Shown here: positions 57,409 to 64,000 of the stretch, in pieces | Numbering within the stretch: position 1 is the first letter of the stretch | Layout: each line of letters opens with the position of its first letter | From: Pithys albifrons albifrons | Lineage: Eukaryota > Chordata > Aves > Passeriformes > Thamnophilidae | DNA: 64,000 bases | Reading direction: 5' to 3' | Assembly: GCF_047495875.1 (NCBI RefSeq) | Contig: NC_092467.1 | Span: forward strand, 33,652,378-33,716,377 | The notes under the pieces: generated by a model | The model's input: the letters and a program-made list of their open reading frames with translations, nothing else | Databases searched by the model: none | Told to the model about the DNA's origin: nothing | Made by a program: the position numbers and the translations under genes

Positions 57409-58105
57409 GGCAGACCCATCTGCAGGCACAGCCCATCCTGCCCTGCCTGGGGCTCATCCTGAGGGTTTGGGAACTGCCCCAGGTCCTCACAGCCCACCCT
57501 GCCCTGCCTGGGGCTCATCCCGAGGGTTTGGGCACTGCCCCAGGTCCTCACAGCCCACCCTGCCCTGCCTGGGGCTCATCCCGAGGGTTTGGGCACTGCC
57601 CCAGGTCCCCACAGCCCACCCTGCCCTGCCTGGGGCTCATCCCGAGGGTTTGGGCACTGCCCCAGGTCCCCACAGCCCACCCTGCCCTGCCTGGGGCTCA
57701 TCCCGAGGGTTTGGGCACTGCCCCAGGTCCCCACAGCCCACCCTGCCCTGCCTGGGGCTCATCCTGAGGGTTTGGGCACTGCCCCAGGTCCCCACAGCCC
57801 ATCCTGCCCTGCCTGGGGCTCATCCCGAGGGTTTGGGCACTGCCCCAGGTCCCCACAGCCCATCCTGCCCTGCCTGGGGCTCATCCTGAGGGTTTGGGCA
57901 CTGCCCCAGGTCCCCACAGCCCACCCTGCCCTGCCTGGGGCTCATCCCAAGGCTTTGGGCACTGCCCAGGTCCCCACAGCCCACCCTGCCCTGCTTGGGG
58001 CTCATCCCGAGGGTTTGGGCACTGCCCCAGGTCCTCACAGCCCACCCTGCCCTGCCTGGGGCTCATCCTGAGGGTTTGGGCACTGCCCAGGTCCCCATGG
58101 CAGGG
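57409..58105. repeat. 61-base minisatellite, ~11 copies
   Basis: Unit CAGCCCACCCTGCCCTGCC + TGGGGCTCATCCCGAGGG + TTTGGGCACTGCCCCAGGTC + CCCA. Variants: CCCGAGG/CCTGAGG/CCCAAGG and CCCCA/CCTCA; later units drop one or two bases (GCCCAGGTC). The 61-base period gives frame-cycling ORFs of 140-160 residues. Confidence 0.96.
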
Positions 58106-58876
58106 GACAGTGTGACTGGACACGACACAGCCCTGCAAACCCTCCGAGGTGCAGTGAGAAGCAGACAGGCTGCGTGTGAGGAATTTCCAATTCAGCAAAC
58201 AAACCAAAAAGGCCCAAACCTCCTGACCTGTGACCAAACAAAGGCACTCTCCATAATCACCCTCCTCAGGTGACTGTTGGCTGCCCAGACCTCAGACAAC
58301 ATTCACGGGGTGACCAAAAGGGACAGCTGTGGCCAGACATGTGTAGCAGCTCCTCGACCTGCTGACACATTGGCCTGGAGGTGATCCCTGGATTTGCAGC
58401 CAGCTCTGACAGAGCCCGTGCCTGCTCTGTGAGCACAGCTGGGCAGGGAGAGCTGCTTTCAGCCTCCACTGCTCCTGCTCCTCCCTGCCAGCCTTTGGGA
58501 GCATCGGCCCCACACAGCCCAGCTCGAGGTTTAACCCTTGGAAGTGAATAATTCCAATAGTTTACAGGCTGCACAGCCCACATTCCCCAAATTCCTCTAT
58601 GATTATACACTGGTAAAGTATCTTTTTAAAAGTCATGGCAACTTCTAAAGCTCAATTTGCTGCAATGACAGAACGTAAAGGTACGATAGAGGCACTACCA
58701 GGTAGACTTGCCTTCATTAGCCATGAGCTCTGAGAAAAACAAAGTGCAGGATAAAAACTTTGGCTTGCTGGAAAAAGCCTCTTTGATCATTCTTAGCATA
58801 TTTTGCACATTCTGATACCCAAGATTTGGGCTCCAAATTGTGGGTGAGGTTCGTGGGGATTGCTCGGACACACGTC
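58106..58876. other. single-copy DNA
   Basis: No gene or repeat recognised; immediately left of the 30-base array. Confidence 0.4.
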
Positions 58877-59871
58877 CCTGTTTCCTGGGGTGCCCAAAGC
58901 CACAGGGCCGTTTCCTGGGGTATCCAAAGCCATGGGGACATTTCTTGGGGTATCCAAAGCCATGGGGACATTTCCTGGGGTGCCCAAAGCCATGGGGACA
59001 TTTCCTGGGGTATCCAAAGCCACAGGGCCATTTCCTGGGGTGTCCAAACCCACGGAGCCATTTCCTGGGGTTCCCAAAGCCATGGGGACATTTCTTGGTG
59101 TGCCCAAAGCCACGGGGCCATTTCCTGGGGTGTCCAAACCCACGGAGCCATTTCCTGGGGTACCCAAAGCCATGGGGACATTTCTTGGTGTGCCCAAACC
59201 CACAGAGCCATTTCCTGGGGTGCCCAAAGCCATGGGAACATTTCTTGGTGTGCCCAAAGCCACGGGACCATTTCCTGGGGTGCCCAAAGCCATGGGGACA
59301 TTTCCTGGGGTATCCAAAGCCACGGGGCCATTTCCTGGGGTGCCCAAAGCCACAGGGCCGTTTCCTGGGGTATCCAAAGCCACGGGGCCATTTCCTGGGG
59401 TACCCAAAGCCACAGGGCCGTTTCCTGGGGTGCCCAAAGCCACAGGGACATTTCCTGGGGTATCCAAAGCCACAGGGCCATTTCCTGGGGTTCCCAAAGC
59501 CACGGGACCATTTCCTGGGGTGCCCAAAGCCACGGGGCCATTTCTTGGGGTGTCCAAAGCCACAGGGCCGTTTCCTGGGGTTCCCAAAGCCACGGGACCA
59601 TTTCCTGGGGTGCCCAAAGCCACGGGACCATTTCCTGGGGTGTCCAAACCCACGGAGCCATTTCCTGGGGTGCCCAAAGCCATGGGGACATTTCTTGGGG
59701 TATCCAAAGCCATGGGGCCATTTCCTGGGGTGCCCAAAGCCACGAGGCCATTTTCTGGGGTTCCCAAAGCCACGGGACCATTTCCTGGGGTGCCCAAAGC
59801 CATGGGGACATTTCCTGGGGCGCCCAAAGCCACAGGGCCATTTCCTGGGGTGCCCAAAGCCACAGGGCCAT
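58877..59871. repeat. 30-base minisatellite, 33 copies, no indels
   Basis: Unit TGCCCAAAGCCACGGGGCCA + TTTCCTGGGG stays in exact 30-base register across 33 units. Variable positions by eye: 2, 3, 9, 13, 14, 16, 17, 18, 20, 25 and 29, i.e. three, three and five positions in the three codon phases, so no codon-position bias. Units near 59,041-59,220 form a local 90-base duplication (three-unit block repeated). ORFs of 360-508 residues run through it in at least five frames, including a 508-residue minus ORF from 60,243; I do not regard any as a gene. Confidence 0.97.
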
Positions 59872-60940
59872 GCACACATCAGTCCAAAGCAGGAGCAGCA
59901 CCAGCACAGGAAGATAAGGAGCAATTCTTTCGTTTCCCCAGAGCCAGAGCTGCCTCTTGCTGCCATCCCAGTGTGAGCTCTGCACTGCCTTCACCACATC
60001 ACTGGGAATGGGATGAAGCCCTTCCCAGGTGGAGGTGGTCTCATGCCCCCTGGGCATCCAGGCCTGCAGTGCCAGCCCTGTCCCCAGGGCACTGAGGGGC
60101 GAGGCTGCCCATGCCTCCTCCCTGCCAAGTGCTCTGCATTTGTCACCTCTCCTAAAACACTCCCCTCTTCTGCTCTGAGTGGGATGGATATGCTGGAACA
60201 CAGGGTGATCCCTCTCCTTACAGCAGGTCTTGGAAAGGGTCACAGGAAAAACCCAGCTCTGAAAATACAGCGTGTTTCCTGCATTTCCAGCAGTCTACAG
60301 TGCAGCAATTTATTCTTTAATAAAATCATGGGTTTATAACTTGCTCTCTCTTTCCTCGAGTGTCCTCATGAAATCTTAACAGACTGCCTGGGAAGAACAT
60401 GGGACCAATGCAGGATGAAAATGAGTGGCTTCCCAAAATTATTGTGCCATGTAAACAACCACATTACTGACATGATTTCCTGTAACTTCAATAAACACAA
60501 ATAGTGTTGGGACTGTGGGGACCAATCAGCGACTGAAACCAAACCAAAGGGACGAGGGTTTAATCACAGAGGCTACAGAAATAACTCATCCCAGACAGAA
60601 CTCCTTGGCTACCGAGGGCTGTCCTGGAAAACCCCCTTGCTGAGCTGTGTCTGGACAAAGCAGGTTCCCAGTAACATTCTTGTCAAACCTTCTCTTCTGT
60701 CAGCCCTTCAGAAGGTCCATGTGGGCACTGGGCCTCTGCCAGCATTGGGAACTGCTGTCCAGGGAGGCCCCAGGAGAATCCCAGCCCCCAGTGCCACCTG
60801 GGCACCTGGCAAAGCAGGACCCGGCCCCGTGACTGTCCTGGCAATGGGGCTGGACGGGACACCCCCCCTACCCCCCGGGCTGCCACGGGGACGAGGAGTG
60901 CAGGGCTTTGGCTGAGCAAGAGCAGCAGGCAGGAGCAACA
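59872..60940. other. single-copy DNA
   Basis: Mixed composition; no exon recognised. The stretch after 60,505 (TGTTGGGACTGTGGGGACC) was considered as an LTR start but no matching end or primer-binding site was seen. Confidence 0.35.
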
Positions 60941-61302
60941 TTCCCAGAGCAACAGGCAGGGAAAGACATTCCCAGAGCAAGGGGATGTGGAGTGATGTTC
61001 CCAGAGCACTGGACAGGGAATGATGTTCCCAGAGCACAGGGCAGAGAATGATGTTCCCAGAGCACAGGGCAGGGAATGATGTTCCCAGAGCACCAGGACA
61101 GGGAATGATGTTCCCAGAGCACCGGACAGGGAATGATGTTCCCAGAGCACCAGGACAGGGAATGATGTTCCCAGAGCACTGGACAGGGAATGATGTTCCC
61201 AGAGCACAGGGCAGGGAATGATGTTCCCAGAGCACCGGACAGGGAATGATGTTCCCAGAGCACAGGGCAGGGAATGATGTTCCCAGAGCACAGGGCAGGG
61301 AG
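60941..61302. repeat. 28-base minisatellite with hairpin core, ~13 copies
   Basis: Unit AGAGCACAGGGCA + GGGAATGATGTTCCC. Each unit contains the inverted repeat GGGAA-TGATG-TTCCC. Variants: ACAGGGCAG, ACCAGGACAG, ACCGGACAG and ACTGGACAG. The first three units are diverged (GGAGCAACATTCCC, GAAAGACATTCCC, GGAGTGATGTTCCC). Confidence 0.95.
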
Positions 61303-63589
61303 CAGTACTCACAGTGCTGCTTCTGCACCATTAAATAAATGCTGCCTGTGTTTGATGCTGTATTGATTAATGACACTGCTACATGAATTAACTATTTCAA
61401 AATGAGGGAACCAAACTACTTATTTTACTGTGTTAACACACAGACGTTATGAGGAAAATCTCAACAGTTTAAGGAGCCTTTATTGCTCATCTTCAGCAAA
61501 GACAATGAAAACTTTATGTGATAGCTGGTCCTGGCCCATCCAGCCTGCCCCATACCCACTGACATGGGCCATGTGCTGCCCTCCCTGATGTGTCTGCTCA
61601 AAATGAGGTGCCTGAGCAAAGGGTTTTCCTCAGTTCAACACAGGGAACCCCATTTTTTCCCTCTCCTGGGGAGCTCAGAGCAGGGGGATGTGAATGCAGC
61701 TGTCCCGGGGAGGCTGTGCTTGAGCAAGGGCACCCACAACCCCCCCTTGCTGGGGGATGGCTCCACCTCAACACACACTCCATAAATCTCCCTTGTCTTC
61801 TGACAGCCACGAAAATGCTGACTCAAAGGCACGGGAGTGCCGCCCATATTCAGCTTTAATTATTAAAGCAGGATGCTGTTGCCACAGTGCTGCCTCAGGA
61901 GCGAGGAGAGCAGGGGATGTTGGATGCCCTCACAGGACAGCCAAAGCAGGGAAAGCTGGCACTGAGGGAGGATCAACAAGTGCTGCCACAGGGGGCCCAT
62001 GGTCATCCTGCCATGAAGGGCTGAGAGCTGAGGAGCACAGCCAGCTCTGGGCACTGCCAGGCACAGCCCCTGGAAAGGGCTGAATTCAGGTGGCTACAGA
62101 GCTGGAAGGAACAAACTCCTTTTCCAGCACCCAAATGGCTTTATCCAACTTACTGGAATTTGTATTTGAATAAAGAGTCAGCTTCCAACACTTACAATGT
62201 TAATGGCAATTATTTTAATGTATATTGCAACATGTTTATGACACAAATATCCAGTGAGGAGCAATCCCAGAGGAGCTGAGATGCTGGGCAGGGCAAACCG
62301 AGGATAACAAGCTCTGCCTGGCTGCTGCACACTCTGCCCACGGTGATCCTGCATTGCCCCTTCCCAGTTACACCACCAGTCTAAAGCAGAACAAGCCCTG
62401 GTTTAAAGCAAGGCTGCTGCAGGCATGGCAAGTGAGAGGAGTTAATCCCAGGGCACGAAGAATGAAATCCAGCTGGAAACCCACAGAATTTCAGTCCCTC
62501 ATCCCTCTCTCCCAGGGCTCGGCAACGATGGGAACGTTTCCTGTAGCAACAGCTCTTTCCGAACACACACTCGCCCTCCCCAGTGAGACCAAAGGGATGT
62601 TTGCAGCCTCCAGCTCCCTTCTCATTTATGTAACCTGCCCAGCTGCACCAGCAGAGTTCCAACCCTGGGCCTGGAAACCTCCTGTGTTACAGCAGAACCC
62701 ACCGGGAGGGCACCTCGGCAGTAATTACATCGGTTTGTAACAGTGCAGTTTTAAACATATTTATGTCCTTCTAGCACTTAGTACTGGCTGAGTATCTGCC
62801 TTGACTGCCTGGGAACCCAAGTTACCTCCTTTGCAACCTGTGAGCCTGAAGCAGTATAAATAAAACACTTTCTTTTATTATTATTTCCTTTGATCCTCCA
62901 GTTGTGCTGACAGAAAGCACAAGGACCTGAGCACGTCTCGAAATACAGAGTATAATTGAGGCACGCATAAAAACCACTTGTCAGCTGCCCTACATAGACA
63001 TCTACTGTATTTGCAGGAGCTACTACACCAGGAGCAGCCTGGAAATGCCTCCAAATCCCTACTAAAAATGCCTCATGCAGCATTTCACAGCAGATTGCAG
63101 GATCATTGAAAATGCTTATGGATAAAAAATGTCACAACCTGGAGATTTCAGTGACAGCCCAACAAAAGTAACACAGCCAAAGACTCCACAGCTGAGAAGT
63201 GCTGCTCGTTAAATCAGAGATTTGTCACCCACTGCAACCGTATTCCAGAGAAGGGGAAAACGTGAGGGGTTGGAACTACAGAAAAATCCTGGCAAAAGTA
63301 CACCCCAGGGCTAAAAAGTTGGGGGCTGGGGGAATAAGCAAATCAAGCAGAGGATTACTGAGCACAAACCAGAATGAAGGACTGAGTAGATTAACTATGG
63401 TGTCCGACTGCTGGTAAACAAATTTTCCTCCAGTCAAGTAGCGAGGACATGCAGGAGCACAAGGTCCATTAGGAGAAGCAGGAACACAATCTCCTCATGG
63501 AATAAAGCCAGCACTCCAATCGTTGAGACATATGGAAATATATCACAAAATAAATAACAATACTAACAATAATGCTTCTAGCAGAGCGT
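61303..63589. other. single-copy DNA upstream of the CpG island
   Basis: Mixed, AT-rich at 61,380-61,510, 62,140-62,250 and 62,740-63,150. No coding exon recognised. Confidence 0.4.
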
Positions 63590-64000
63590 AATCATCCTCT
63601 CCCTGCCACAGCCCGGTGCTGCTCGCTCTACACAGCCCCGAACTGCTGCCACAAGTCAAAGCTGCATCATTTCACCCCAACAACCCGCTTCCAAACTTCC
63701 AGCAACAGCCTAGGCTTCCTAAATAGTTAAAACAGGAGACAGCGCGGAGCACAAGCACGGCGGGAGCGACGAGCAGCCCGGAGCGCCGGGGCTGCGGGTA
63801 CCGGGGCGGCAGGTCCAGCTCCCGCATCCCCGGGACACCGCGAGCATCCCTGCGGGGATCGCGCCGCAGCATCCCCGGCGGGGCCGCGGGCTCCGGGCCG
63901 AGCCGGGGGCAGCTCAGAGATGCTGCGGCGGCGCCCGAGCCTCTCCGTCCCCGCATCCTTCCCGCCCGCGATCGCCTCCTACCTAAGCACGGCCGTGTCC
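63590..64000. promoter_or_regulatory. CpG island, probable promoter or first exon, cut by the window end
   Basis: CpG is rare elsewhere, but I count about 39 CpGs in the last ~280 bases. GC-box-like CCCGCCCGCG is at 63,961-63,970 and CCCCGGCGGGGCCGCGGG lies nearby. In vertebrates such islands mark promoters. Direction is uncertain. On the minus strand CTTAG|GTAGGA (GT at 63,982-63,981) could be a splice donor, which would put an exon to the right and an intron to the left. The island continues beyond the window, so the transcription start may not be included. Confidence 0.75.
63672..63956 (-). CDS. hypothetical ORF in the CpG island
   Basis: 94-residue frame in GC-rich DNA. The first ATG has A at -3 (GGAAGGATGC), an acceptable initiation context. 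The N-terminal half is Arg/Pro/Gly-rich; a hydrophobic stretch (GLLVAPAVLVLRAV) follows. It matches no family I recognise, and GC-rich island sequence produces open frames by chance. It could also be 5' UTR or a leader exon. Confidence 0.12.
   Translation of the reverse strand: MRGRRGSGAAAASLSCPRLGPEPAAPPGMLRRDPRRDARGVPGMRELDLPPRYPQPRRSGLLVAPAVLVLRAVSCFNYLGSLGCCWKFGSGLLG

Noticed and set aside
58717..60243. 508-residue minus-strand ORF
   Set aside because: Most of it is the 30-base array; the N-terminal ~140 residues match no family, other frames are equally open and substitutions show no codon-phase bias.
60505..60640. Possible LTR beginning TGTTGGGACTG
   Set aside because: No matching CA end, polyadenylation signal arrangement, primer-binding site or second copy seen.
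1..64000. tRNA, rRNA, snoRNA or microRNA genes
   Set aside because: I saw no tRNA A/B boxes in proper arrangement and no convincing long hairpin; small RNAs cannot be excluded by eye.

Overview
The window reads as vertebrate nuclear DNA from a bird, most probably a songbird. The basis is about 30 fragments of the avian LINE CR1 (bodies such as GGGTTGGGAGGGACC, tails such as ATTCTATGATTCTAT), AT-rich single-copy stretches between them, and one CpG island at the right edge. Songbird rather than another bird is a judgement from the dominant CR1 subfamily as I remember it. I found no prokaryotic gene organisation, CRISPR array, tRNA, rRNA or recognisable host protein-coding exon. Nearly all long ORFs lie inside tandem repeats and I treat them as artefacts.

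The layout is single-copy DNA broken up by an unusually dense set of GC-rich minisatellites. About 20 arrays with units of 24 to 79 bases cover roughly 12 kb, about one fifth of the window by my coordinates. The largest are a 33-base unit at 3.44-4.65 kb, a 59-base compound unit at 25.45-26.74 kb, a 45-base unit next to a 29-base unit at 42.3-44.45 kb, a 61-base unit at 57.4-58.1 kb and a 30-base unit at 58.9-59.9 kb.

The most informative pattern is that many arrays lie inside CR1 elements and are made from CR1 sequence. One 51-base unit, corresponding to the last ~55 bases of a CR1 3' end, recurs at four separate loci (22.6, 26.8, 40.15 and 45.8 kb, the last inverted) with 14, about 2.5, 4 and 11 copies. 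Other CR1 copies carry expansions of different internal segments: 59 bases x5 at 13.8 kb, 24 bases x19 at 47.4 kb, 38 bases at 26.9 and 29.7 kb, and a two-copy 54-base duplication at 28.2 kb that looks like an early stage. An unexpanded relative of the 47.4 kb copy lies at 33.83 kb.

The right end (about 63.6-64.0 kb) is a CpG island and is probably a promoter or first exon. A possible splice donor on the minus strand near 63,982 would make most of the window a long first intron of a leftward-transcribed gene; this is inference. Several AT-rich blocks rich in homeodomain and POU-type motifs (near 6.4, 15.5, 35.7, 38.55, 41.2 and 49.1 kb) are candidate conserved non-coding elements, testable only by alignment.
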